Shown one piece after another: positions 35,546 through 43,845 of a stretch of 64,000 nucleotides of DNA (the stretch's first letter is position 1; each line of letters starts with the position of its first letter). Under the pieces are notes generated by a model. The model was not told the DNA's origin and searched no databases. It worked only from the letters and a program-made list of their open reading frames with translations. This DNA is from Kordiimonas sediminis (GTDB taxonomy: Bacteria; Pseudomonadota; Alphaproteobacteria; Sphingomonadales; Kordiimonadaceae), in the NCBI RefSeq assembly GCF_014656395.1, contig NZ_BNCI01000001.1:248001-312000 (forward strand), written 5' to 3'. Made by a program: the position numbers and the translations under genes.

Positions 35546-37608
35546 ACGCCGTCCATCCCATAACACATCAGGAGAAATGTATATTCTTCTGCAACTTCAC
35601 GGTACCGGTCAAAACGGCCAGACTTCCCGCCGTGGCCAGCACCCATATTTATTTTCATCAATAGAAGGTTGTCATCGGTTTTCATGGCCCGCATTTTGGC
35701 CGTCCACTTAGCTGGCTCCCAGTAGGTAACGCGCGGGTCGTTCAGCCCGCCTGTGACCATCATTGGCGGATACTCTTTTGCCTCAATATTCGTATAAGGG
35801 CAGTAGGATTTGATATGATCAAAGGCATCCTTGTCCTTGATTGGGTTGCCCCACTCAGGCCATTCCAGCGGTGTTAGCGGCAAATCAGCGTTCAGCATCG
35901 TATTCAGGACATCAACGAAAGGCACATGCAGCATCGCACCACAAAATAATTCAGGCGCCTGATTAAGCACTGCCCCCATCAACTCACCCCCTGCGCTGCC
36001 GCCAGATATAGTAATCTCACCCGCTGCGACATATGCCTTGTCCGTTAGATACCGGGCAACATCGACAAAATCATTGAAGGTGTTAGTGCGGTCTTTCAGC
36101 TTCCCGGCTTCGTACCAGCCGTACCCCAATTCGTCTCCCCCGCGAATATGCGCGATAGCATAGGTAAAACCACGATCAAGAAGGCTTAATCGTGTTGCGG
36201 AAAAGGCTGGCGACATACCAAGACCGTACGCACCGTACCCATAAAGGTGCATGGGAAATGAACGCCTGTCTGCTTCTGCAGTCTTTTTATAAACAAGGCT
36301 GACAGGCACCTTAACCCCGTCCCGTGCCGGGACCAGCAGGCGTTCGGTCACATACTGTGTCTTATTGTAACCAGACGGGATTTCCTGTTCTTTACGGACG
36401 GTCAGGTTATCTGTCTCCAGGCTATAGTCAAACACACTGGGCGGTGTCACCATACTGGTGTAGCTTATCCGTATAAAGGATTGGTCAAACTCACTGTTGT
36501 TGCCAAGCTCCGCCTCGTACGCAGTTTCCGGGAAATCAACATGGCTGTGCTTGTCCCCTCGGATAATCCGTATCTGGTCAAGGCCACCAAACCGTTCCTG
36601 CACGGCGATAAAATCACGGAAACAGTGCATACCGCGAATGTATAAATTATCATCCCCAACGAGGACTGTGCCCCACGGCCCGTCCCCCTGGGGGCGATAC
36701 AGGCCAAAATTCTTATGGTCGTGGTTAGACCGGATCAAAAACCCGTCCTTGTCATGATCCACATAATAGTCGTGCCCTGCCTGGCGGTGGGAAAGGCATG
36801 CGGGTGTTATAGAAAAATCATCTGCCGGGATAACCCAAACTTCTGCGGTAACATGGTCAGCGGTCCTGATACACAGCTGGTGCTTGTCACTGGTCAGACC
36901 GATATGGACAAAATAGCCGGTGTCCGCTTCCTCAAACAGCGCTGTTTCGCCCTCTTCCCCCAAAGCATGACAAACAACCAGATAAGGCCGCCATTCACGC
37001 GATACCTTAACCGCAGCCAGCGCCTGGCTGTCTGATTGCCAACAAATTTCCCCGGATGTTTCTTCAATCACATCATCCAGGAGCTTCCCTGTTTCGATGT
37101 TTTTAATGCGTATGGTGAAGCGTTCTGACCCGTTTGTGTCTGCGCTGTAGGCAACAAGACGGCCATCTGGGCTGACTTTCAGATCACCAAGCCGGAAGAA
37201 TTCCTTGCCGTCAGCTTCTGCTGCTTCATCCAACAGGACTTGCCAAGGGTTATCTGAGTCTTTTTCTCTGCGGTACCAACACCTATATTGTGCCCCTTTT
37301 GCAAAAGCCCAGCGATATTCATACGCGCCTTCAATCCACGGAACACTTTCATCATCATCCTTGATACGGCCTTTGATTTCACTGAACAGTGTCTCGGTCA
37401 AAGCTTTTCTATCGTCCATTACAGCAGAAAAATATGCATTTTCTTCTTTCAGATAGTCCAGAATTTCTGACTGGGTAACCTCTGGATATGCCGGATCTTT
37501 CAACCACGCATAATTATCAGACAATTCTTCACCATGCCAAACGGCCGTGCTGGCATGTTTATTGGCAGTGGGGGGCAACGGTGACACAGGGGCAGAAAGA
37601 CGAACCAT
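35542..37608 (-). CDS. ptrB: Oligopeptidase B (S9A serine peptidase)
   Basis: Cleaves short peptides after Lys/Arg. 688 aa, almost the length of E. coli OpdB (686). It has an N-terminal beta-propeller region (residues about 70-400) and an alpha/beta-hydrolase domain with the nucleophile elbow ISGGSAGGELMGAVL, the Asp in TGGLNDPRVTYWEPAKW and the His in MGAGHGGKSGR. HIRGGDELGYGWYEAGK is diagnostic of OpdB. No signal peptide, so cytosolic. The ATG at 37608 is preferred over upstream codons, which overlap the leader of the divergent pepP gene. The 101-base divergent gap should hold both promoters. Confidence 0.94.
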   Translation of the reverse strand: MVRLSAPVSPLPPTANKHASTAVWHGEELSDNYAWLKDPAYPEVTQSEILDYLKEENAYFSAVMDDRKALTETLFSEIKGRIKDDDESVPWIEGAYEYRWAFAKGAQYRCWYRREKDSDNPWQVLLDEAAEADGKEFFRLGDLKVSPDGRLVAYSADTNGSERFTIRIKNIETGKLLDDVIEETSGEICWQSDSQALAAVKVSREWRPYLVVCHALGEEGETALFEEADTGYFVHIGLTSDKHQLCIRTADHVTAEVWVIPADDFSITPACLSHRQAGHDYYVDHDKDGFLIRSNHDHKNFGLYRPQGDGPWGTVLVGDDNLYIRGMHCFRDFIAVQERFGGLDQIRIIRGDKHSHVDFPETAYEAELGNNSEFDQSFIRISYTSMVTPPSVFDYSLETDNLTVRKEQEIPSGYNKTQYVTERLLVPARDGVKVPVSLVYKKTAEADRRSFPMHLYGYGAYGLGMSPAFSATRLSLLDRGFTYAIAHIRGGDELGYGWYEAGKLKDRTNTFNDFVDVARYLTDKAYVAAGEITISGGSAGGELMGAVLNQAPELFCGAMLHVPFVDVLNTMLNADLPLTPLEWPEWGNPIKDKDAFDHIKSYCPYTNIEAKEYPPMMVTGGLNDPRVTYWEPAKWTAKMRAMKTDDNLLLMKINMGAGHGGKSGRFDRYREVAEEYTFLLMCYGMDGV

Positions 37609-37709
37609 GAATTTTCCTGAAATATGATTTAACGCAAAATATTCTTGTCTAAATTGCCTAGATAGGAAGCTGGAAGTCAACCAACAAGAAGTCAGTGGAG
37701 CGGAAAGAT

Positions 37710-39503
37710 ATGTCAATCTATCAGAAACGGCTGGATGCCCTGCGATCAGAGCTAAGAAAACAGTCTCTTGATGCATTCGTTATCCCTCTGACTGATGAAC
37801 ATATGAGCGAATATGTCGGCGACTATGCCAAACGCCTTGCATTTATCAGTGGCTTCACAGGTTCTGCCGGCAATGCAGTAGTGACCCTGTCTGCTGCGGC
37901 CATATTTGTTGATGGTCGTTATACTATACAGGTTGCAAATGAAGTGGACGGTACTCTTTTTGAAAGGCATCATTTTGAAGCACGTCCTTTGTTGCAGTGG
38001 CTTAGAGAGACCGTAAAAGAGGGCGGTCAGGTTGGCTACGACCCTGAACTTGCAACCCTGCCCTGGGTTGAAGAAGCCACAGATAAGCTTGCGCACAAAA
38101 ATATTGCCCTTGTGGCAGTATCGCAAAACCCTGTTGATGCAATCTGGCATGATCAGCCTTCCGCCCCTCAAGCAAAGGCATACCCGCACCCGGATATCTA
38201 TAGTGGTCAGTCAGCGGAGGAAAAGCGATCTGATCTGGGCCAGCTCATAAAACAGGCAGGCGCGGACAGCGCGGTTGTGACCATGCTGGACAGCGTTGCA
38301 TGGGCCTTTAACATGCGCGGCGATGATGTCCGCAACACGCCAGTTACACAAAGTTTTGCGATCCTGAACAAGGATGAAACAGCCGACCTTTTTATCAGTT
38401 CTGAGAAAGTAGACGATACACTTCGGTCCCATCTGGGTAACCGTGTTCGCATCCGGGACCGTGCAGACTTTTATCCTGCCCTGCGAGAACTCGGAGAGGC
38501 CAATAAGTCGGTACTTTTTGACCCAAAAACAAATAACTCAGCCGTGCATCAAAGTCTGTGCGAAAGCGGTGCAACTATTCTAAAAGGGGATGACCCCTGC
38601 ATCCTGATGAAAGCCAGAAAAAACCGAACAGAACAAATGGGGGCGCGCAGTGCTCATATTCGGGACGGTGCTGCTATTGCAGAGTTTCTGTGCTGGTTCG
38701 CCGAGGAAGCACCAAAAGAAACGCTCGACGAATTAAAAGCCGCACAGAAGTTGTGGGAGTTTCGCCAGAAGCGTGATCTGATCACTGGAATTAGTTTTGA
38801 TACAATCTCTGCAGCTGGTCCAAACGGTGCCCTGTGTCATTATAGCGTGACCGAGAGAACAAACCGGCCCATCAGACTCGGAGAACTATTTCTAATTGAT
38901 AGTGGCGGACAGTATCTTGACGGCACTACTGATATTACGCGTACGCTCGCGGTGGGGCATCCGTCCCGGGAGATGAAGAAAAACTTCACCCGTGTGCTGA
39001 AAGGGCATATCGCCCTGGCGACAACACGCTTCCCGATTGGCACACCGGGCATGGCGCTCGATGCAATTGCACGGCGCCCCTTATGGGATGCTGGTCTTGA
39101 TTATGATCACGGGACCGGCCACGGCGTAGGGTCCTTCCTTGCCGTCCATGAAGGGCCACAGCGCATTGCCAAGTTTGGCACCTCTGTGCCGCTTGAAGCA
39201 GGTATGATTTTATCAAACGAACCCGGATATTATAAGGAAGGCAGTTACGGTATCAGAATTGAAAATCTGGTGCTTATTGTTGCATCGGACAATGTCGGAG
39301 AACGACCGATGCTGGAATTTGAAAATTTAACATGGGCCCCGATTGACCTGGCTCTTGTTGACCCGCTTATTATGACCCGATTGGAAATAGACTGGCTCAA
39401 TGATTATCACCGGCTGGTATGGGAGAAAATCAGCCCTGAAGTAGACGGCAAAACCCGACAATGGCTGGAGGCTGCTACCAAGCCAATAACCCGCCCTCAC
39501 TGA
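37710..39503 (+). CDS. Xaa-Pro aminopeptidase (aminopeptidase P, M24B)
   Basis: 597-aa three-domain aminopeptidase P of the eukaryote-like long form. The catalytic domain has all five metal ligands: Asp in IDSGGQYLDGTTDITRT (two), His in HGTGHGVGSFLAVHEGP, Glu in LSNEPGYYKEG and Glu in GIRIENLVLI. It removes the N-terminal residue from peptides with proline at position two. The ATG at 37710 follows GGAGCGGAAAG. Its pairing with oligopeptidase B suggests joint turnover of intracellular peptides. Confidence 0.93.
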   Translation: MSIYQKRLDALRSELRKQSLDAFVIPLTDEHMSEYVGDYAKRLAFISGFTGSAGNAVVTLSAAAIFVDGRYTIQVANEVDGTLFERHHFEARPLLQWLRETVKEGGQVGYDPELATLPWVEEATDKLAHKNIALVAVSQNPVDAIWHDQPSAPQAKAYPHPDIYSGQSAEEKRSDLGQLIKQAGADSAVVTMLDSVAWAFNMRGDDVRNTPVTQSFAILNKDETADLFISSEKVDDTLRSHLGNRVRIRDRADFYPALRELGEANKSVLFDPKTNNSAVHQSLCESGATILKGDDPCILMKARKNRTEQMGARSAHIRDGAAIAEFLCWFAEEAPKETLDELKAAQKLWEFRQKRDLITGISFDTISAAGPNGALCHYSVTERTNRPIRLGELFLIDSGGQYLDGTTDITRTLAVGHPSREMKKNFTRVLKGHIALATTRFPIGTPGMALDAIARRPLWDAGLDYDHGTGHGVGSFLAVHEGPQRIAKFGTSVPLEAGMILSNEPGYYKEGSYGIRIENLVLIVASDNVGERPMLEFENLTWAPIDLALVDPLIMTRLEIDWLNDYHRLVWEKISPEVDGKTRQWLEAATKPITRPH

Positions 39504-39514
39504 TAAACTGCCAA

Positions 39515-39545
39515 CAAAAAACGGCACCAGAGGGTCTGGTGCCGT
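39515..39545 (-). terminator. Intrinsic terminator of the OsmC gene
   Basis: A perfect 11-pair stem, ACGGCACCAGA (39521-39531) with TCTGGTGCCGT (39535-39545), has a GGG loop. On the minus strand it is followed by a T-run (plus-strand A at 39516-39520), so it mainly ends the OsmC transcript. It also lies just past the pepP stop and could act on both. Confidence 0.88.
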
Positions 39546-39573
39546 CACCGAATGCAACTAAAATAGTTTCGGC

Positions 39574-40011
39574 TTATTTTTCAGCCTCAACAATCTCAAA
39601 CTCAGTCGTGATTTCTGCAAGTGCTGCCAACTGTGCAGATGCAGAACAATATTTATCCATGGATAGCTGGATCGCGCGTTCAACATGACGCGGGTCAAGA
39701 TCATGACCAACGACCGTAAATTTGGCGTGGACTTTATTAAAGTAGCGCGGCATTTCCTCACGGCGGTCAGCATCAAGATCAACCCAGGCATCAACCACTT
39801 TCTGACGCGCTTTTTTCAAGATCAGGATAACGTCAATACTGGCGCAGCCGCCCATACCAAGCAGCAGCATTTCCATGGGGCGTATGCCGTGATCCCGGCC
39901 ACCATCAGCAGAACCTGAATCCATCACGACCGCATGCCCGCTTGGAGACTCGCCAATGAAAGTCATATCACCCGCCCATTTAACCCGCGCCAGTTTTTTA
40001 TCGCTCATCAT
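39574..40011 (-). CDS. OsmC/Ohr-family protein
   Basis: 145 aa. The two reactive cysteines of the family are present, in GMGGCASIDVILIL and MDKYCSASAQL, with the PMEMLLLGMGGC helix typical of the YhfA/OsmC subgroup. Such proteins reduce organic hydroperoxides. The ATG (double ATG at 40006-40011) follows GAAGGACAG. It lies 52 bases downstream of the GST gene, so the pair may form a small detoxification operon. Confidence 0.88.
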   Translation of the reverse strand: MMSDKKLARVKWAGDMTFIGESPSGHAVVMDSGSADGGRDHGIRPMEMLLLGMGGCASIDVILILKKARQKVVDAWVDLDADRREEMPRYFNKVHAKFTVVGHDLDPRHVERAIQLSMDKYCSASAQLAALAEITTEFEIVEAEK

Positions 40012-40063
40012 CTGTCCTTCTTTATTCAAAACATATTTGTAAAAGCCGCGCTGGGCGGCAGTA

Positions 40064-40726
40064 TCATTGATCTTTTGGGAAATATTCAACCGGGCTGTCC
40101 GGCGTCCACTGATCATATTTGACCATAGCAGTAGCAAAAAGCTCGCTTGTTACAAAATCATTTAGCCATGCAACAACCCGTTGTTGGGGCATTTCGACAA
40201 ACCACTTTGGCTCTGGCATAGAAAACTGTCTTACAAAGGGGGCAATCGCAACATCAACAAATCCCATTCGGTCACCCGCCAGGTAGGGCTGCGACATAAG
40301 AATATTTTCCAATCCTTGTAAATACATCTGCGCACTGTCTCTGTGCTCCATCGGATCAGCCCCATCGTGCCAGGAAGCATATTTATAGCGGTTCAGGTGA
40401 TGCACAAACATGCTGTCATTGTCCCGGATCAAATTAAAGTGATCCTCTGAGAAGCACCTATGAACATCCAGTTCATTTTGACTATCACAAGTGTCCGCAG
40501 CAAATATCATGATCTCCAGACTTTCATCAATCACCTGCCCATCCGGCAGCTGCAGAACCGGCACGCTGCCTTTGGGAGAGATCTCCAGCATTTCTAAAGG
40601 CTTCTCTTTCAAGCGAACTTCACGAAGTTTCACCCTGATCCCTGCACAAAGAAGCGCCATACGCGCGCGCATGGCATAGGGGCAGCGGCGAAAACTATAG
40701 AGGATTGGAAGCTCTGTCTCTGACAT
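40064..40726 (-). CDS. Glutathione S-transferase family protein
   Basis: 220 aa. The thioredoxin-fold N-terminal domain starts LPILYSFRRCPYAMRARMAL, with a CPYA motif like glutaredoxin-2 and omega/beta-type GSTs, so catalysis may use cysteine. SPKGSVPVLQLPDG contains the cis-proline, and IDESLEIM binds the glutathione glutamyl group. The C-terminal helical domain includes YLAGDRMGFVDVAIAPFVRQ. The ATG beginning MSETELP is favoured; upstream in-frame codons overlap the bacterioferritin leader. Confidence 0.86.
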   Translation of the reverse strand: MSETELPILYSFRRCPYAMRARMALLCAGIRVKLREVRLKEKPLEMLEISPKGSVPVLQLPDGQVIDESLEIMIFAADTCDSQNELDVHRCFSEDHFNLIRDNDSMFVHHLNRYKYASWHDGADPMEHRDSAQMYLQGLENILMSQPYLAGDRMGFVDVAIAPFVRQFSMPEPKWFVEMPQQRVVAWLNDFVTSELFATAMVKYDQWTPDSPVEYFPKDQ

Positions 40727-40857
40727 GGAAATATCTGACCTGCTGATTTCGGTTTGCCCCATATAGAAGGTGTCACAAGTTGTGCGCAAGTGGATTTGAT
40801 TTGTTCCCAAATACAGGTAAGATACTTTTCAGTCAGTTACAAAGCAGGAGAAGCATC

Positions 40858-41337
40858 ATGAAGGGCGATAAAGTCGTTATCAAACATTTGAATATAGTTC
40901 TGAAAAATGAACTAACAGCCATCAATCAATATTTCCTGCATTCCCGCATGCTGAAAGACTGGGGCATGACCAAATTGGCCGAAAAGGAATATGAAGAGTC
41001 CATTGATGAAATGAAACATGCTGACGAACTGATCGAACGCATTTTATTTCTCGAAGGTCTCCCTAACCTGCAGGACCTGGGCAAACTATTGATCGGTGAA
41101 AATGTCGAAGAGATCTTGTCTTGTGACCTGAAAATCGAACAAACTGCCCATGAAGACCTGAAAGCTGCTATCGCATACTGTGAAGAAACGAAAGACTATG
41201 TCTCCCGCGATTTATTCAAGGATATTCTGTCTTCTGAAGAAGAGCACATAGACTATCTGGAAACACAGCTTGGCCTGATCGACAAAATGGGACTGCAAAA
41301 TTACATTCAATTGCAGTCCGCTTCAGCCGACGAATAA
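40858..41337 (+). CDS. bfr: Bacterioferritin
   Basis: Heme-containing iron-storage ferritin, 159 aa. The ferroxidase ligands are recognisable: Glu in [11 protein letters not shown], Glu and His in [18 protein letters not shown], Glu in IEQTAHEDL and Glu/His in [12 protein letters not shown]. The methionine of DEMKHAD corresponds to the heme ligand Met52. GCAGGAGAAGC precedes the ATG at 40858. It converges with the bfd gene, whose product releases iron from this protein. Confidence 0.95.
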   Translation: MKGDKVVIKHLNIVLKNELTAINQYFLHSRMLKDWGMTKLAEKEYEESIDEMKHADELIERILFLEGLPNLQDLGKLLIGENVEEILSCDLKIEQTAHEDLKAAIAYCEETKDYVSRDLFKDILSSEEEHIDYLETQLGLIDKMGLQNYIQLQSASADE

Positions 41338-41349
41338 CTCATACGGTTT

Positions 41350-41376
41350 GGGAGTGGGAATACCCTGCTCCCTTTA
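41350..41376. terminator. Hairpin between bfr and bfd, probable bidirectional terminator
   Basis: GGGAGTGGG (41350-41358) pairs with CCC...GCTCCC (41363-41372) around an AATA loop, with one bulged T, followed by TTTA. Its position in the 66-base convergent gap between bfr and bfd supports a terminator role for bfr, perhaps both. Confidence 0.55.
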
Positions 41377-41403
41377 CTGATACGAATGGGAATACTATTC
41401 GGA

Positions 41404-41595
41404 CTATTCTGCCGCCAACAGGACCTGCTCTGACAATTCTTCGCTCACCAGACCTTCCGCGCAATCACGGCACATGCCACAGCAAAAATTATTGCCCAGC
41501 GCCTTATAAGTTTCTTCGGCATTCTGAACGCCACCCGCGCGAACCGTCTGGCGGATGTCAGTATCAGTATATCCATTGCACATGCAAACGTACAT
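41404..41595 (-). CDS. bfd: Bacterioferritin-associated ferredoxin
   Basis: 63-aa [2Fe-2S] protein with four cysteines in the BFD arrangement: MYVCMC at the N-terminus and NNFCCGMCRDC in the second half. It donates electrons to bacterioferritin to mobilise stored iron. Standard length (E. coli Bfd is 64 aa). A Fur-box-like palindrome lies 27 bases upstream of the ATG, matching iron-repressed bfd in other bacteria. Confidence 0.93.
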   Translation of the reverse strand: MYVCMCNGYTDTDIRQTVRAGGVQNAEETYKALGNNFCCGMCRDCAEGLVSEELSEQVLLAAE

Positions 41596-41621
41596 AGCTT
41601 GTCCTATATCGAATCACTTAT

Positions 41622-41636
41622 TGCGAATAGTTATCA
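41622..41636 (-). promoter_or_regulatory. Putative Fur box upstream of bfd
   Basis: TGCGAATAGTTATCA matches 12 of 14 defined positions of the 7-1-7 Fur consensus TGATAATNATTATCA. It lies 27-41 bases upstream of the bfd ATG, where a repressor would block transcription under iron sufficiency. A second half-site-like GATAAT (minus strand) follows just upstream. Visual match only; alphaproteobacteria may use Irr or other regulators for similar sites. Confidence 0.55.
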
Positions 41637-41784
41637 GTTTCATTATCAAAAGAGAAAGAATGCGTCAAGACATTAGCGCACGGAAACATGACGATTTCAG
41701 ATGAAAGCATACAGGAAGTATGGTTTAGTCTGCCTATGGTTTTAATGGTGCAGTCATGCACAAAAATTACAGACGGGGGATCTT

Positions 41785-42228
41785 ATGTCTTTGACCAACA
41801 AACTTACTGCAGCTCTTTTTGCGACGGCACTGACCGCTGGCGCGGTAAACGCAGATGTAAAATTTCACCAAAAACCTGGGGACACATCTGGATATCCCTT
41901 CTCTGAATCGGTTGAAGTGAATGGTTTACTGTTCATGTCAGGGCAAATTGGCACCGGCCCGGACGGCCAGCTTGTAGAAGGCGGGATTGTCGCTGAAAGC
42001 AACCAAACCATGAAAAATATTCAGGAAGCTTTGGCACGTCGCGGTCTAGATACCAGCGACCTGGTGAAATGTACCGTTTTCCTGCAGGATATTAAAGAAT
42101 GGGCATCCTTCAACACTGTTTACCGCCAGTACTTCAAGGGGAGCTTTCCGGCAAGAAGCGCATTGGCGGCAAGCGGACTGGCCCTTAATTCACGCGTCGA
42201 AGTAGAATGTATCGCTGCCTTGCGGTAG
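41785..42228 (+). CDS. Exported RidA-family protein (YjgF/YER057c/UK114)
   Basis: 147 aa. An N-terminal signal peptide (KLTAALFATALTAGAVNADV) is unusual for this normally cytosolic family. The RidA core follows: LFMSGQIGTGPDGQLVEGG, QTMKNIQEALARRGL, LVKCTVFLQDI and the C-terminal FPARSALAASGLALNSRVEVECIA, where the usual Arg and Glu of the imine-deaminase site are retained. It may deaminate reactive enamines/imines or have another periplasmic role. GGGGGATCTT precedes the ATG. Confidence 0.88.
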   Translation: MSLTNKLTAALFATALTAGAVNADVKFHQKPGDTSGYPFSESVEVNGLLFMSGQIGTGPDGQLVEGGIVAESNQTMKNIQEALARRGLDTSDLVKCTVFLQDIKEWASFNTVYRQYFKGSFPARSALAASGLALNSRVEVECIAALR

Positions 42229-42318
42229 TACGCAGCAACAGCAATAAGCGGCCTTTACGCTACCGTGTGCTTCACTTCCAGTGACGACAAGCACTAGATA
42301 GAAAGAGTGAAACGACCC

Positions 42319-42354
42319 ATTATGGCTGCCGTGCACCATCTCGGCGGCCATTAT
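42319..42354. other. Strong hairpin between convergent genes
   Basis: ATTATGGCTGCCG (42319-42331) and CGGCGGCCATTAT (42342-42354) form a 13-position stem with one mismatch and one G-T pair around a ten-base loop. It sits between the ends of the ridA-like gene and the 69-aa gene. There is no clear T-run, so it may be a weak bidirectional terminator or an mRNA 3'-stabilising structure. Confidence 0.5.
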
Positions 42355-42390
42355 TATAAAAGTAGCATCACAATTCGCTATGCTGGTTCT

Positions 42391-42600
42391 CTATACTGTA
42401 ATTAACACATCCAACGCCTGGGCAAAGTCGCGGGGCTTCATATGCTGAAACCGATCAAAAAGCTCACTTGCAATCTGTTCACAGTGACGCAGTTCATCAA
42501 CAGAATTTACCCGATACTCACGCACAATGTCAGATGATGCCGAAGGACCGCGCCGCACCTGCGGTATCCCGTCTTTATCAATTAAACACATGCTTGGCAT
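42391..42600 (-). CDS. Small hypothetical protein
   Basis: 69 aa, not recognised. It starts MPSMCLIDKDGIPQV after a very good ribosome-binding site (GGAGGGAATAGAC), which fixes the start. The second half (DELRHCEQIASELFDRF) looks helical and amphipathic. No membrane segment. The strong ribosome-binding site and compact composition argue that it is real. Confidence 0.65.
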   Translation of the reverse strand: MPSMCLIDKDGIPQVRRGPSASSDIVREYRVNSVDELRHCEQIASELFDRFQHMKPRDFAQALDVLITV

Positions 42601-42906
42601 GTCTATTCCCTCCTGTGGGTTACACTCGCCTGAGATTCGATTAACCTGATTGTATTTTACCACCCGATTCGTGCCAAAATGAAACACTTTCAGGGCCTTA
42701 TAGTGCCATTATAGGCAATTTTTACGACAAACTCAATCAAATCGAAGCAATTTGTTAACTTTTTGTTAATATTGATTGACTCACCCACCCCCCTCAGGTA
42801 GTTTAGCTTCAAATAAACGAATAAATCTATCGGGCGACGGGAACATTAATCTAGGCAGATTGCTCCCAACATAGTGTAGATAAACCGCGAATAACGGGAG
42901 GTTTTC
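42601..42906. other. 306-base intergenic region upstream of the PEP-CTERM gene
   Basis: No convincing gene. It contains a perfect direct repeat TTTGTTAA at 42751-42758 and 42762-42769, one helical turn (11 bases) apart, in an AT-rich block. A TTGACT (42776-42781) with a poor -10 candidate TAGTTT (42799-42804, 17-base spacer) follows. The repeat plus downstream promoter-like element suggests a regulated promoter for the PEP-CTERM gene; this is inference. Confidence 0.4.
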
Positions 42907-43590
42907 ATGCGGAAACTTATTTCAGCAGCAGTACTTGCACTTGGGTTTGCTATGCCATCTCAGGCTGCAGTTACATTTGACTTTATTAACGACGATCCAA
43001 ACGGTGCGGACGCACCTGGCGCGTGGAACAACAAAAACGAACGTGCCGAAATGGACGGTACTATTCTTGAATTTGATGGCATTTATATCGAATTCAGTGC
43101 ATCGTCCACCTACGGTGACGGCTATGCATACTTTGACTCTGGCAATGCCGGTCTTGGTGTTTGTAGCAACATTGGTGACCGTACAGACTTCTTCGGCAAT
43201 GTTGTATCCAATCAGTGTGTTCCAGGCAGCGACGATAACCTGACACAGGGCGAAAATCTTACCCTTACTTTCTGGTATGATGCTGCTGGTACACAAGCAG
43301 CAGAATTGCAGCTATACGACATTGTATTCCGCAACGCAGCACACGAAGTTATAACTGATTATAACTTCAACGTGAACGGTTCTGACATGGCGATGGGTGG
43401 TTACGATTCAGGCTCAGTAAACCATAGCTATACTTTTGCATATGCAAATCAGAACGCTAACCAGTACTACATCAGCTCTATTAGTGCTATCAGCGCAGTG
43501 CCTGAGCCTGCCACTTGGCTGATGCTGATCCTTGGCTTTGGTATGGTTGGTGTTGCAACACGCCGCCGTAACAAAATCGCCCTTGCATAA
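42907..43590 (+). CDS. PEP-CTERM sorting domain-containing secreted protein
   Basis: 227 aa: signal peptide (SAAVLALGFAMPSQA), a beta-rich, Asn/Asp- and Tyr-rich ectodomain of about 180 residues with one cysteine pair, and a C-terminal tripartite signal: VPEPATW, a hydrophobic helix (LMLILGFGMVGVA) and TRRRNK. This is the PEP-CTERM tag processed by exosortases, which usually target proteins to the extracellular matrix with polysaccharide. No exosortase gene is in the window. The Shine-Dalgarno GGGAGG precedes the ATG. A strong terminator follows. Confidence 0.92.
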   Translation: MRKLISAAVLALGFAMPSQAAVTFDFINDDPNGADAPGAWNNKNERAEMDGTILEFDGIYIEFSASSTYGDGYAYFDSGNAGLGVCSNIGDRTDFFGNVVSNQCVPGSDDNLTQGENLTLTFWYDAAGTQAAELQLYDIVFRNAAHEVITDYNFNVNGSDMAMGGYDSGSVNHSYTFAYANQNANQYYISSISAISAVPEPATWLMLILGFGMVGVATRRRNKIALA

Positions 43591-43615
43591 GCAATAGCGA
43601 CATAATTCTTCGATT

Positions 43616-43642
43616 AAGGCGGCTTTCACAGCCGCCTTTTTT
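43616..43642 (+). terminator. Intrinsic terminator of the PEP-CTERM gene
   Basis: AAGGCGGCT (43616-43624) pairs with AGCCGCCTT (43630-43638) around a five-base loop and runs into TTTTTT. It is a textbook rho-independent terminator 25 bases after the stop. Confidence 0.92.
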
Positions 43643-43845
43643 GTGCCTACTACACTTTTAAAAAACCTCATTATACCAGCATAGATATTACCGCTTCCCG
43701 TGATGAGATAACCCCGTACTCTATTTGTTAATTGCCAAGGGTACCGCTTGCACCTATTCTTCAAAGTAGATACCATTCTACCTGACCTAACCGAAAAAAC
43801 TGTAAGCAAAGGCAAATCTGCACCATTCGCAGCAGGACCCATATT

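Noticed and set aside
41688-41906. Short plus-strand frame overlapping the ridA-like gene start
   Set aside because: It lacks a ribosome-binding site and overlaps the well-supported signal peptide region of the RidA-family gene in another frame.
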